Shown: positions 24,622-33,180, counted from the first letter of the stretch. The stretch: 64,000 nt of DNA from Natronorubrum bangense (GCF_004799645.1 NZ_CP031305.1:1178001-1242000); one strand, 5' to 3'. Notes: a model not told the origin generated them from the letters alone. Program-made: numbers and translations.

Positions 24622-25245
24622 ATGCACGTCATCGGAACAGTGGGACTCCCCGGCAGCGGGAAAAGCGAGGCTGCCACCGTCGCACGCGAGAACGGAATCC
24701 CGGTGGTGACGATGGGCGACGTCGTCCGCCAGGAGACGGCCGATCGTGGCCTGGATCCGACGAAAGACCATGGAAGCGTCGCGCAGGCGCTTCGCGACGA
24801 GAACGGGCCAACGGCGATCGCCGAGCGCTCACTGCCGATGATCGAGGATCGTCTCGAGCGCCACGAGATCGTGGTGGTCGATGGGATCCGCTCGGACGCC
24901 GAAGTCGACATCTTCGAAGACCGCTTCGGGGAGACGTTTACACTCGTCAGTATCGAAGCGCCGTTCGAGCTGCGAGCCGAACGTATTGATGCTCGCGGCC
25001 GGGACGCAACCGAAGCAGACGGCGGCGAAGGACTGGCTGCCCGCGACGAGCGCGAGCGCAGCTTTGGAATGGACGACGCGATGGAGCGTGCCGACGTGGT
25101 CATCGAGAACACCGACACACTCGAGACATTTCACGAGCGAGTCGAAACAGTCGTCCAAGAAAAAGCTGGAGCGGCCGTCGCCGACGGCTTCGAATCGGAA
25201 CCAACACCTGAGTCCGGATCGAACACGGAACGAAATCAGCCATGA
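24622..25245 (+). CDS. UPF0200 family P-loop kinase-like protein
   Basis: 207 residues from ATG 24622 (MHVIGTVGLPGSGKSEAATV). Walker A is GLPGSGKS. The lid-like region ERIDARGRDATEADGG, the segment IVVVDGIRSDAEVDIF and ADVVIENTDTLETF at the end match the archaeal UPF0200 group, which resembles dephospho-CoA kinase and adenylate kinase folds. Substrate is not established. The last 20 residues are disordered. It overlaps the next gene by 4 bases (ATGA), an arrangement seen with the UPF0201 partner in many archaea. Confidence 0.87.
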   Translation: MHVIGTVGLPGSGKSEAATVARENGIPVVTMGDVVRQETADRGLDPTKDHGSVAQALRDENGPTAIAERSLPMIEDRLERHEIVVVDGIRSDAEVDIFEDRFGETFTLVSIEAPFELRAERIDARGRDATEADGGEGLAARDERERSFGMDDAMERADVVIENTDTLETFHERVETVVQEKAGAAVADGFESEPTPESGSNTERNQP

Positions 25246-25655
25246 CCGACATCTACAGCGTCGACGTCGAAATCACGGCTCCAGTCTACGACACGGAGGT
25301 CACCAGCCGAGTTGCCGACGCCGTGTCGAACATCTTTCCCAACGCCGAACTCGAGGAAGAGTTTGGCGAAATCAGGGCAGACGCCCACACGATGGACCAT
25401 TTCTCCGAGTTGCTCCATCGTCAAGAAATTCTCGACACGGCCCGTGGCGAGTTCTTTTCGAACCAAGAGGGAGATGGGTTCTCGTTTGCACTTAAAAAAC
25501 AGGCTGCCTTCGAAGATCGTGTGAACTTCTCAGTCGGCGAGCCGGACGAACTCGGCGAAATCAGCGTTCGAGTGCGCGTCACTGAGCCAACTGTCGAAGA
25601 GTACATCGACCACATCGCGCCGCCGACGGAAGACGGCCGGCCGATCGACGGCTGA
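25242..25655 (+). CDS. UPF0201 family RNA-binding-like protein
   Basis: 137 residues. The pattern VDVEITAPVYDTEVTSRVAD, then LLHRQEILDTARGEFF and the KQAAFEDRVNFS block, matches UPF0201, a small archaeal family with a ribosomal-protein-L5-like fold suggested to bind RNA. The ATG overlaps the UPF0200 stop by 4 bases, so the two are translated together. Some annotations call it an exosome-related subunit; the sequence alone does not prove that. Position and length are typical. Confidence 0.85.
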   Translation: MTDIYSVDVEITAPVYDTEVTSRVADAVSNIFPNAELEEEFGEIRADAHTMDHFSELLHRQEILDTARGEFFSNQEGDGFSFALKKQAAFEDRVNFSVGEPDELGEISVRVRVTEPTVEEYIDHIAPPTEDGRPIDG

Positions 25656-25761
25656 TCAAGCCCGCTCACCGACGCTGTCGAAAATCGGCGAAACGCAGGC
25701 GGTCGAATATGAGGGTGCCGGAACCACGACGTTGATACTTCGTCTACGCTAGATTACGCCT

Positions 25762-27294
25762 ATGGCGACCGATCAGTCCCAAAGCGACGGGACGTCAGCG
25801 GAGACGTACAGCGAGTTCGAAACACGCGTTCGACGGATCTCGAACGTATCGAACGCGGCTGGGATCCTCAAGTGGGACCAGGAAGTCGTGATGCCCGACG
25901 AGGGGACACCAGCCCGGGCCCAGCAGCTCTCGACGCTCTCTTCGATCGGTCACGAACTGCTGACAGCCGACGAAACCGGCGAGCAACTCGAGGAACTCGA
26001 GTCGATGGATCTCTCCGACGAACGGGCTGCCGTCGTCCGAGAGGTCAGCCGGCGGTACGACCGCGAGACCAGCGTTCCACAGGAACTCGTCGAAGAGATC
26101 TCCGAGACGACTGCGAACGCCCATCCGAAATGGAAGCAGGCCAAGGCAGAAGACGACTTCGAGGCGTTTGCTCCGACTCTCGAGAAACTGGTCGAACTCA
26201 AACGGGAGTATGCCAACCACATCGACCCCGACGCCGACCCCTACGAGGTGCTGTTTTCGGACTACGAGCCGTACATCGACCTCGAGACCGCAGAGGGAGT
26301 GCTCGAGCGCCTGCGCGACGAACTGGTTCCACTGATCGAGGCAATCGACGACAGTGACGCGGAACTGACCACGGACGCCTTCGCGGGGGAGTTCGATGAC
26401 GACGATCAGGAAGCGCTTGCACGTGACGTCCTCGAGTCGCTCGGCTACGACTGGGCTCGCGGCCGACTCGACACCGCACCACATCCGTTCTCCTCCGGCA
26501 CGCAGTTCGACGCCCGCGTGACGACCCGGTTTGAAGAAGACGACCTACTCGGCTCGATCACCTCGACGATCCACGAGTTCGGCCACGCAAACTACACGCT
26601 CGGGCTGCCCGACGAGGGGTATGGCACCCCGCTGGGCGAGGCTCGAGACCTCTCGGTTCACGAATCACAGTCGCGGCTCTGGGAGAACCACGTCGGCCGC
26701 TCGCGGCCGTTCTGGGAAGAATTTCTCCCCATTGCGCGAGAACGGTTCCCCTCCCTCAAGGACGTCTCTCCCGAGGCGGCCTACGAGTCCGCAAATCAGG
26801 TCTACGACGACAACCTGATTCGCGTCGAGGCGGACGAACTTACTTACCACCTCCACATCGTGATCCGTTTCGAGATCGAACGAGACCTGATTTCGGGCGA
26901 CCTCGCGGTCGAGGACGTCCCCGAGGTCTGGAACGACAAGTACGAAGCGTACCTTGGCGTGCGTCCCGAAACCGACGCGGAGGGCTGTCTGCAGGACATC
27001 CACTGGTCCCACGGCTCCTTTGGTTACTTCCCGACCTACTCGCTCGGATCGGTGCTTGCCACCCAGCTGTACGCGGCCGCCGAGGAGGGACTCGGCGACC
27101 TCGACGACGACATCCGCGAGGGCAACTTCGACGATCTGAACGGCTGGCTCCGTGCAAACGTCCACCAGCACGGCAAGCAGTACACGACACAAGACCTGAT
27201 CGAACGGGCGACCGGTGAGGCGCTCACCGCCGACTACTTCCTCGAGTACGTCACGTCGAAATACGGTGAACTGTACGACCTCGAGGCGTACTGA
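25762..27294 (+). CDS. metal carboxypeptidase, M32 (carboxypeptidase Taq) family
   Basis: 510 residues, the normal length for M32. The zinc motif is HEFGH in SITSTIHEFGHANYTLGL, with the downstream zinc ligand Glu in LSVHESQSRLWENHVGRS (HESQ motif) and the family block IRVEADELTYHLHI. The C-terminus has DIHWSHGSFGYFPTYSLGS, also an M32 hallmark. It removes C-terminal residues from peptides in the cytoplasm. It has its own promoter area; the gap to the upstream operon is 106 bases. Confidence 0.95.
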   Translation: MATDQSQSDGTSAETYSEFETRVRRISNVSNAAGILKWDQEVVMPDEGTPARAQQLSTLSSIGHELLTADETGEQLEELESMDLSDERAAVVREVSRRYDRETSVPQELVEEISETTANAHPKWKQAKAEDDFEAFAPTLEKLVELKREYANHIDPDADPYEVLFSDYEPYIDLETAEGVLERLRDELVPLIEAIDDSDAELTTDAFAGEFDDDDQEALARDVLESLGYDWARGRLDTAPHPFSSGTQFDARVTTRFEEDDLLGSITSTIHEFGHANYTLGLPDEGYGTPLGEARDLSVHESQSRLWENHVGRSRPFWEEFLPIARERFPSLKDVSPEAAYESANQVYDDNLIRVEADELTYHLHIVIRFEIERDLISGDLAVEDVPEVWNDKYEAYLGVRPETDAEGCLQDIHWSHGSFGYFPTYSLGSVLATQLYAAAEEGLGDLDDDIREGNFDDLNGWLRANVHQHGKQYTTQDLIERATGEALTADYFLEYVTSKYGELYDLEAY

Positions 27295-27377
27295 GACAGT
27301 CTGCTGTCCCGGTCTCCCGATGGCCTCCCAGAGGGGGTCGTGGATGCCCCGGCACTAACGGACAGCGGTCCGTATAA
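27291..27377. repeat. palindromic intergenic element, copy A
   Basis: It begins at the stop of the M32 gene (ctgagacagtctgctgtccc) and ends cggacagcggtccgtataaa. The two ends are imperfect inverted repeats around a central ctgtcc/ggacag pairing. The ends match the other copies at 28251, 28967 and 40543 (common words atacgg and ctgtc). A run of TATA-like tataaaag at its right end may also serve the next gene. Function unknown. Confidence 0.45.
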
Positions 27378-27508
27378 AAGAGAACACCGAGCAACACCAT
27401 CGCTCCAGATCAGCACATCACTGTCCCCGGAGCGCACGATTCGAAGACAAAGACGCAGTCGGGTTCCGAAAACCCGGTCTTTTAGGGCACCGTAGCCGTC
27501 GCTCAGGT

Positions 27509-28252
27509 ATGACAGCAAACGCACTCGAGAGGAAGACGGCGATCGTCACGGGCGCAAGCACGGGTATCGGAGCGGCGACCTGCCGGGCGCTCGCAGCCGA
27601 GGGCGCGACCGTCGTCCTCGCGGCTCGCAGCGAAGACAAACTGGAAGCCCTTGCCGAGAGTCTCGAGGAAACCCACGACGTCAAGACGCTGGTCGTCCCG
27701 ACAGACGTCCGTAATGAGGATGACGTTGACGCGCTCATTGAGGACACTGTCGGCGCGTTCGGCGGGTTCGACGTGCTGGTAAACAACGCAGGGCTGTCGC
27801 GAGGCAGCGATGTCGAATCGATGGCGACCGACGACTACGAGACGATCCAAGAGACCAACGTCGACGGCGTCTTTTATGCGACGCGGGCAGCGATCCCTCA
27901 CGTTCGCGAACGCGGCGGCCACCTGATCTTTGTCGGGAGCTTTGCGGGCCAGTACCCCCGGTCGTTCAATCCCGTCTACGCTGCGTCGAAGTGGTGGGTC
28001 CGCGGGTTCGCCAAGAGCGTCGCGGCCCAGGTCGGCGACGACGACGTCGGTGTCTCGATCATCAACCCCGCCGAAGTTCGATCGGAGTTCGAGGCGACCG
28101 ATGGGAAAACCTTCGAGGAACACTTCGCAGAAGGAGAAGCCAGCGAACCCGAAGAGGTCGCCGAGGCCATCGTCTTCGCCGCCACCCGCGAGGGCTCGAG
28201 CGTCAGCGAGATTGACATCAACCGTCGGGACAAGTTTGCCGACGGCTTCTGA
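27509..28252 (+). CDS. short-chain dehydrogenase/reductase (SDR)
   Basis: 247 residues: cofactor loop VTGASTGIGAATCRA, Arg in AARSEDKLEAL (which suggests NADP(H)), NNAG after strand 4, catalytic Ser in FVGSFAGQYPRSF, and YAASK as YxxxK. The strand IINPAEVRSEF continues to the C-terminus. Substrate unknown. A TATA-like tcttttag (27479-27486) lies 27 bases before ATG 27509, so the mRNA is probably leaderless. It is not closely related to the SDR at 12680-13453. Confidence 0.9.
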   Translation: MTANALERKTAIVTGASTGIGAATCRALAAEGATVVLAARSEDKLEALAESLEETHDVKTLVVPTDVRNEDDVDALIEDTVGAFGGFDVLVNNAGLSRGSDVESMATDDYETIQETNVDGVFYATRAAIPHVRERGGHLIFVGSFAGQYPRSFNPVYAASKWWVRGFAKSVAAQVGDDDVGVSIINPAEVRSEFEATDGKTFEEHFAEGEASEPEEVAEAIVFAATREGSSVSEIDINRRDKFADGF

Positions 28253-28370
28253 TACGGACCGCTGTCTGTCTGTGCCAGCGCAACCGCGAGCCGTCGTCGG
28301 TCGCATACGGGATGCGGTCCCGAATCCCGGCGCGACCGACGACGGCTGGTCACCGGCTCTGGATCTCTGT
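28251..28370. repeat. palindromic intergenic element, copy B, with 16-bp perfect inverted repeat
   Basis: It starts at the SDR stop codon with tgatacggaccgctgtctg. Inside it agccgtcgtcggtcgc (28289-28304) pairs exactly with gcgaccgacgacggct (28332-28347), giving a strong hairpin of 16 bp with a 27-base loop. The first part resembles the copy at 28967. It could act as a transcript-end structure for the SDR mRNA or as a small mobile element. Confidence 0.55.
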
Positions 28371-28431
28371 ATAAAACGAGGGTGGAACTGCCGGGTGTAT
28401 ACTCACCAGTGGTGGGCGTCATCTCTCGAGT

Positions 28432-28956
28432 ATGCGTCTCTCCATTCCAGGCATCCCCGGCGTCTACTACGACACCGATTCGGGAACGACAGCCATCAGC
28501 GTCGCACTGACGGCTGCGGGCCGTAAGGCACCGAAACCGAACGGATACGCCATCCAGCTCCTGCCGTATCTCTGGTCGTTCGACGTGGATCTCCGCGAGG
28601 TGCCGACCGATCACCCGATCCAGTATCTCCATCCCGAGGGTGCACAGAGTCTCGGCGAACGCTCGCCCGAACGCGGCATCCGACAGGCCGGCACCGAACT
28701 CGAGGCCGTCTTTCGATTCGTCTGGGAGGTCAACCGAGAGCTCGAGTCGGCGACGAACCAGCTAATCGGCCGCGCTCCGGAGCGTGACGGAGTCGTTATC
28801 GAAATTCAAGACGGGAGCGTCGGCGTCGACGGGCAGGAACTCGAGACCGACGAGTTCGATCTCGACGACGAGTCCGCGACCGAAACGTTTGGTGCCAGCG
28901 AGGAGCCAGCAGCCGACGAGTTCGACACTGACGACATCGATCCAGATGAGCCGTAA
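28432..28956 (+). CDS. hypothetical haloarchaeal protein, acidic C-terminus
   Basis: 174 residues from ATG 28432 (MRLSIPGIPGVYYDTDSGTT). The first 120 residues look like a compact mixed alpha/beta domain with YAIQLLPYLWSFDVDL and LEAVFRFVWEVNRELESAT. The C-terminal 50 residues are Asp/Glu/Thr-rich and probably disordered. I do not recognise a named domain. It is flanked on both sides by palindromic elements (copies B and C). A TATA-like tataaaac (28370-28377) lies in the right place for a leader of about 30 bases. Confidence 0.7.
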   Translation: MRLSIPGIPGVYYDTDSGTTAISVALTAAGRKAPKPNGYAIQLLPYLWSFDVDLREVPTDHPIQYLHPEGAQSLGERSPERGIRQAGTELEAVFRFVWEVNRELESATNQLIGRAPERDGVVIEIQDGSVGVDGQELETDEFDLDDESATETFGASEEPAADEFDTDDIDPDEP

Positions 28957-28966
28957 CTGCGGTCAC

Positions 28967-29051
28967 TGATACGGTTTGTTGTCCCGGTGTCCCTGCGTAA
29001 CCGCGACCCGTCAGCGGTCGCGCCGACACTGACTGACAGCAGTCCGTATGA
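28967..29051. repeat. palindromic intergenic element, copy C
   Basis: The left end tgatacggtttgttgtc and the right end gacagcagtccgtatga are inverted repeats of one another with a few mismatches; an inner pair gcgacc/ggtcgc makes a second stem. The whole 85 bases could fold as a cruciform or RNA hairpin. It lies 11 bases after a gene stop, like copies A and B. It is the clearest member of the family. Confidence 0.6.
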
Positions 29052-29135
29052 GGGGGTGTCGGTTTTGAGAGGGCCGTTGCTCACCAGCGTTGGGACAGCA
29101 TAAAAACGACACCGACTCGAACGTTTGCTCGTCGC

Positions 29136-29405
29136 TTACGCGCCAGCCGACTCGAGGGCGTCCTCGATGTCCTCACGCTGGGTGACACCAACGAACCGCT
29201 CGACGATGCCGTCGTCGTTCTCGATAACGAGCGTCGGCAGCGAGCGAACCTGGTACTCGTTGGCGATATCCTGTTGTTCGTCGACGTTTACTTTCTCGAC
29301 TTCGAATCGGCCCTCCCAGTCATCCTCGAGCTCCTCGAGGATCGGATCCTGGGTCTTGCAGGGGCCACACCAGTCAGCGTAGAAGTCCTTAAGTGTGACA
29401 GTCAT
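29136..29405 (-). CDS. thioredoxin-family protein
   Basis: 89 residues from ATG 29405 (MTVTLKDFYADWCGPCKTQD). The redox motif is WCGPCK, and the cis-Pro turn is VRSLPTLVIE. The chain ends soon after the last strand (RFVGVTQREDIEDALESAGA), a little short for thioredoxin but complete in the fold. It reduces disulfides in the cytoplasm; partners are unknown. The frame can be extended to 29564 but the extension has no thioredoxin-like sequence. Confidence 0.9.
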   Translation of the reverse strand: MTVTLKDFYADWCGPCKTQDPILEELEDDWEGRFEVEKVNVDEQQDIANEYQVRSLPTLVIENDDGIVERFVGVTQREDIEDALESAGA

Positions 29406-29661
29406 ACGGTCCAGTGATAGTTCCCACGCAGCGCGCATAAGGGTTTCCCACTGCGGGCCAGCCAGCGGCGACACAGAGCAGACAGCGAACTGCTGAGCGG
29501 CCGCAATAATTGCGAAGCTGAGCTGTGCGTTCGTCTCGAGAGATGGCGCGTGGAGACGGGCCATCGCAGCAGGGCAGTCACGTCGTGCTGACGGCCGAAG
29601 GAGCTGTGACGACGTTCGGTGTTGTTAAAACTGTGGGGTTGAATAACAACAGTTGTGAGAA

Positions 29662-30903
29662 ATGACGACTGAGGCTGCGACCGTCACGATCGTCGGTGGC
29701 GGCGTCCACGGCGTCCACCTCGCAACGAGACTGCTCGACACGGGGATCGTCGAGCACAGCGAGTTGCGAGTCGTCGATCCAAACGGGCTACTCGGTGGGT
29801 TTCGCCAGAAATGCCGCCAGTGTGGCATGCGCGAGCTTCGGTCGCCGTTCGTTCATCACGTCAGTAGCGACCCGTTTTGTTTGCGGGACTTCGCGCGAGC
29901 GCGAGGTCGCGAAGACGAACTGATCGCAAGCGACATCGGCGCAGAGCGACCGACTGTGTCGTTGTTCTTCGATCACGCCGACTGGGTCTGTGACCAGTAC
30001 GGGCTCGAGTCCGTCCACGTAGATGCGGCGGCAACGACTCTCGTAGACAACGGCAAGTCCGTAGACGTCGTGACCACGGCTGGCCAGTTCACAACGGAGT
30101 GGTGTCTCCTCGCCATCGGGAACGGAACGGCCTACAGCTACCCGAAGTGGGCACGCGAGCTATCGGCGACAGCCCCAGTGACACACGTCTGGGAACCGGG
30201 GTTCGACCTCGAGTCGACCGGAGAGACGGCCGCAGTCGGCATCGTTGGTGGCGGCATTACGGCGGGTCAGCTCGCGACGGCGCTCGCCCAGCCCGGACGG
30301 ACGGTGACGCTGTTTGCTCGCAGCCCGTTTCGTGTCGAATCGCTCGAGGCAAGCACCGACTGGATGCATTTTTCCGATGTCGTCGACGACCTCCACGACC
30401 TCCCGTCAGCATCGCGTGCCCGGGCACGGACCGTTGCCGACGCACGGTACGACGGAACGATCCCACCGCACGTCTTTCGCCGGCTTCGCCGAGCGCTCGA
30501 TCGAGAATCGCTCACACTCGAGCAAACGGAGATCACTGTCGCGACCGAAGCCGGCGGCACCGTGGTCGTCACGTGTCGAGATGGCACGGCGAAATGTCTC
30601 GACACGATTATCTGTGCGACCGGATTCGACTCGCCGTACGAGGGATCGCTGTTTCAACGGCTTCGGAGTGAGTCGTCGCTCCAGACGGGGTATCGCGGCG
30701 CGCCGGTGCTCGACGACGAGTCGTTGCAGTGGGTGCGTGAGGACGGCACACGCTCGCGGGTCGTTGTCTCGGGCGTCGCTGCACAGCACGTGCTCGGCCC
30801 GTTTGCCCGCAATATCATCGGCGCACGACGGGCTGGAGACCGTATCGTCGAAACACTCGAGGGCGAACTGGCGGCCACCGCGCGTGAGTCGGTCAGGGTG
30901 TAA
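29662..30903 (+). CDS. FAD/NAD(P)-binding protein, flavin monooxygenase-like (copy 1)
   Basis: 413 residues with two Rossmann loops: VTIVGGGVHGVHLATRL near the N-terminus (FAD) and VGIVGGGITAGQLATAL around residue 195 (NADPH). Other features are CGMRELRSPFVHHVSSDPF, VSLFFDHADWVCDQYGL and CATGFDSPYEGSL near the end. The layout is that of lysine/ornithine N-hydroxylase-like or flavin monooxygenase proteins. It is paralogous to the next gene on the opposite strand (shared CGM-x2-LRS-x-FVHH and GGGITAGQLA). Substrate unknown. Convergent tails are 34 bases apart. Confidence 0.82.
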   Translation: MTTEAATVTIVGGGVHGVHLATRLLDTGIVEHSELRVVDPNGLLGGFRQKCRQCGMRELRSPFVHHVSSDPFCLRDFARARGREDELIASDIGAERPTVSLFFDHADWVCDQYGLESVHVDAAATTLVDNGKSVDVVTTAGQFTTEWCLLAIGNGTAYSYPKWARELSATAPVTHVWEPGFDLESTGETAAVGIVGGGITAGQLATALAQPGRTVTLFARSPFRVESLEASTDWMHFSDVVDDLHDLPSASRARARTVADARYDGTIPPHVFRRLRRALDRESLTLEQTEITVATEAGGTVVVTCRDGTAKCLDTIICATGFDSPYEGSLFQRLRSESSLQTGYRGAPVLDDESLQWVREDGTRSRVVVSGVAAQHVLGPFARNIIGARRAGDRIVETLEGELAATARESVRV

Positions 30904-30937
30904 GCCGAGACACCGCAAGCAGCCGTTCCGGAGCGAG

Positions 30938-32206
30938 TCAGTCGGAGACGCCGTCGCCCTGTACGTGTCGGGGCAGGTGAGGCGTTCGATCACAGACGGT
31001 ACGATCCTCGATAGCCCGCGTAATTCGGTCGGCAGCACGTCTTGCGCCCGGGATGTTGGGTGCATACGGACCGACGGTTCCAAGCGCGAGGGCACCAGAG
31101 ACGTACAACGGCGTCGACGTACCGTCGCTGCGTTGCCACGCCAGCGTGTCGTCTTCGAGGATCGGCATCCCCCAATAGCCACGAGCTAACTCGAGTTCGG
31201 TGGCAACGCGATCGACGAACGGATGCTCGAACACCGGTTCGAAGCCGGTTGCGAGGACGACACGGTCGGCAGTGATCTCCCTGTCGTGTTCGACGGCGAT
31301 CCGAACAGTGCCGTTTGTCGACCGAGCAGATGCGATCTCGTCTTGGACGATGGTGAGTGTTCCTGCCTCGAGCCGACTGTCGAGCCGGCGATAGAGAGAC
31401 GGCGGGATCGTCGCCGCATTCCGAGCCGTCGTAACGGTGTCGAATCGCTCGCTCGAGCCCGGCGGATGGACGTGAAGCTGTCGCTCGATGTGTGGCCAGT
31501 TGATCCACGGAGGAGCAGCCTCGGAAACCTCCCACTCGAGTGGGTGACGAGCAAGCAGCGTCACCGACTGCGTCTCGCTCAACGTACACGCGAGCTGACC
31601 CGCCGTGATCCCGCCACCGACGACGATCGTACTGTCGACATCGGCGTCCGGATCGACAGCATCCCAGATGTGTTCAACACCATCGAGCGTCGATGCCCAG
31701 TCGGGCCACCGGTACCGACCACCGTGTCCGATCGCTAGCACACAGCTCCGTGCCTCGAGCGGGCCTGCAGTCGTCTCGACGCGAACACCGCTCCCATCGG
31801 GAGCCGCACGAATCGTTTCGACGGTCGCCTGCAGGTGAAGCGAGTCGAGTTCGGCCGTGTCGATGACGTGTGTAGCGTGGTCGAGGAACAACTCGAGCGT
31901 TGGCCGGGGTGGGTAGTCGACTGTCGGCACGAGTTCGTCTTCCCGTCCGGTCCGCTCAGCGAACGCCTCGAGGGCGAACGGCTCCGCGCCGATGTGGTGG
32001 ACGAACGTCGACCGAAGCACGTCCATTCCACAGGCCCGTGTCTTTTCGCGAAACGATGCGAGCAGCCGTTCGTGTGGGTCGACGATCGAGATCGCCGTTC
32101 GATCGAGCGACGTCTCCTCGAGGAGTCGGCGAGCGAGAACCGTACCGTGGATGCCACCGCCAACGATGACGCAGTCGAGTTCGCGGGCTTGTGATGTGGA
32201 GCTCAT
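30938..32206 (-). CDS. FAD/NAD(P)-binding protein, flavin monooxygenase-like (copy 2)
   Basis: 422 residues, homologous over its full length to the convergent gene at 29662-30903. FAD loop DCVIVGGGIHGTVLARRL, second loop TIVVGGGITAGQLACTL, the shared block CGMDVLRSTFVHHIGAEPF and C-terminal VVLATGFEPVFEHPFVDR. The two proteins differ strongly in surface residues, so the duplication is not recent. As convergent genes they probably have separate promoters; the upstream side of this one (32207-32467) is AT-rich. A role in oxidising an amine or siderophore-like compound is possible but unproven. Confidence 0.82.
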   Translation of the reverse strand: MSSTSQARELDCVIVGGGIHGTVLARRLLEETSLDRTAISIVDPHERLLASFREKTRACGMDVLRSTFVHHIGAEPFALEAFAERTGREDELVPTVDYPPRPTLELFLDHATHVIDTAELDSLHLQATVETIRAAPDGSGVRVETTAGPLEARSCVLAIGHGGRYRWPDWASTLDGVEHIWDAVDPDADVDSTIVVGGGITAGQLACTLSETQSVTLLARHPLEWEVSEAAPPWINWPHIERQLHVHPPGSSERFDTVTTARNAATIPPSLYRRLDSRLEAGTLTIVQDEIASARSTNGTVRIAVEHDREITADRVVLATGFEPVFEHPFVDRVATELELARGYWGMPILEDDTLAWQRSDGTSTPLYVSGALALGTVGPYAPNIPGARRAADRITRAIEDRTVCDRTPHLPRHVQGDGVSD

Positions 32207-32467
32207 ACGAGAGACAGCACTGCCGTTGTCGCTTGCAGTCGCTGCTGAGTAATAAGAATAGTGCTACAAATAGTAACAATCAATACTATACTGCCCTATA
32301 TTACTAAAGCAGGAGTAAGCCACGTCTCGGGCATCGAAACCGCCATTTAGCACCGACCGTGGACGGGCGACTAACACCTCGAGAACCATATTTATTAAAT
32401 TGTATGGTCCAAACTAACCGATTTCCTAGTAACCTTTTTTAAGCAACCTCGCCTGCGTTGTTATTGT

Positions 32468-32620
32468 ATGGGATACACCTGCTCCAACTGCGACGAAGAG
32501 TTCCAATCAGCCGCTGGTGTCACACAGCACGTCGCACTTCATCACAACACCTGTGCAGAGTGTGACGAGACGTTCGACGAGGTCGACGGCCTCCGTAATC
32601 ATATCCACGAAAACCACTGA
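32468..32620 (+). CDS. small C2H2 zinc-finger protein
   Basis: 50 residues from ATG 32468: YTCSNCDEEFQSAAGVTQHVALHH followed by CAECDETFDEVDGLRNHIHENH as two consecutive fingers. Each has C-x2-C then about 12 residues then H-x3-4-H, so both are full classic C2H2 fingers, taking up the whole protein. Mini zinc-finger proteins of 40-60 residues are known in Halobacteria and may bind DNA, RNA or protein. A TATA-like cctttttta (32433-32441) is 29 bases upstream. Function unknown. Confidence 0.8.
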   Translation: MGYTCSNCDEEFQSAAGVTQHVALHHNTCAECDETFDEVDGLRNHIHENH

Positions 32621-32664
32621 TTGCCCCCGATTGCGAGTGAACTGCAGTTTTTCGACGACAGTGC

Positions 32665-32829
32665 GTGGCGATAGTAACAGCCAAATCCGTTGTTGTACCC
32701 ATCGCAGGGCTGTTGTGCGATGAGGTGTGTGCTGACGATCAATGGCTTCAACACACACTCGAGCAGACAGCATCGGCTCAGATCGATGCCCGTCTGAGCG
32801 ACCAACTCGAGGGCGGTGTCCGAAACTAG
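32665..32829 (+). CDS. possible small protein or gene remnant
   Basis: A 54-codon frame from GTG 32665, VAIVTAKSVVVPIAGLLCDE then QWLQHTLEQTASAQIDARLS. The amino-acid pattern (a hydrophobic N-terminus and an amphipathic acidic helix) is protein-like for this genome, while the opposite strand frame is Arg/Val-rich without pattern. There is no ATG and no clear promoter, so it may be the tail of a decayed gene. Unrecognised. Confidence 0.25.
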   Translation: MAIVTAKSVVVPIAGLLCDEVCADDQWLQHTLEQTASAQIDARLSDQLEGGVRN

Positions 32830-33012
32830 CGTTCACCGTCGCCAGGCGTTACGGACTAACTCCCTCGAGCCACCGGCAGACAACGAAACTATAGTTAATA
32901 ATATGGCCCCACTAGTTAGCAAAGTATTTGATTCTCCGGGTCCGTATCCAAAACAGATGCGTCGGCGTGCAGGACCGTGCGGCCGAAACCGTCGATCAAA
33001 CTGAGTATAAGA

Positions 33013-33180
33013 ATGACCGAAGCTGACGACAGCAACGAGGCGGCGGAAGAGACTGGACAGACTCGCGTTTGCCGAGCGACCGGACGCGAGCAGGGACTGG
33101 TCGGCAAGTACGACATCTGGCTCTGTCGCCAGTCGTTCCGTGAGATGGCCCGCGATATGGGGTTCCGAAAATACGACTGA
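33013..33180 (+). CDS. 30S ribosomal protein S14, zinc-ribbon type with two Cys replaced
   Basis: 55 residues from ATG 33013 with the unmistakable S14 core [21 protein letters not shown] then [12 protein letters not shown]14 sits in the small-subunit head next to 16S rRNA. The zinc ribbon needs two CxxC pairs; here they read C20-R-A-T23 and C38-R-Q-S41, so only two of the four Cys remain. It lies outside the ribosomal protein operons, whose own S14 copy (if any) is not in the window. It may be the sole gene or a zinc-independent paralogue. Confidence 0.9.
   Translation: MTEADDSNEAAEETGQTRVCRATGREQGLVGKYDIWLCRQSFREMARDMGFRKYD

Noticed and set aside
32507..32836. 109-residue minus-strand frame
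   Set aside because: It overlaps the zinc-finger gene on the other strand and shows no domain; the plus-strand reading is better.
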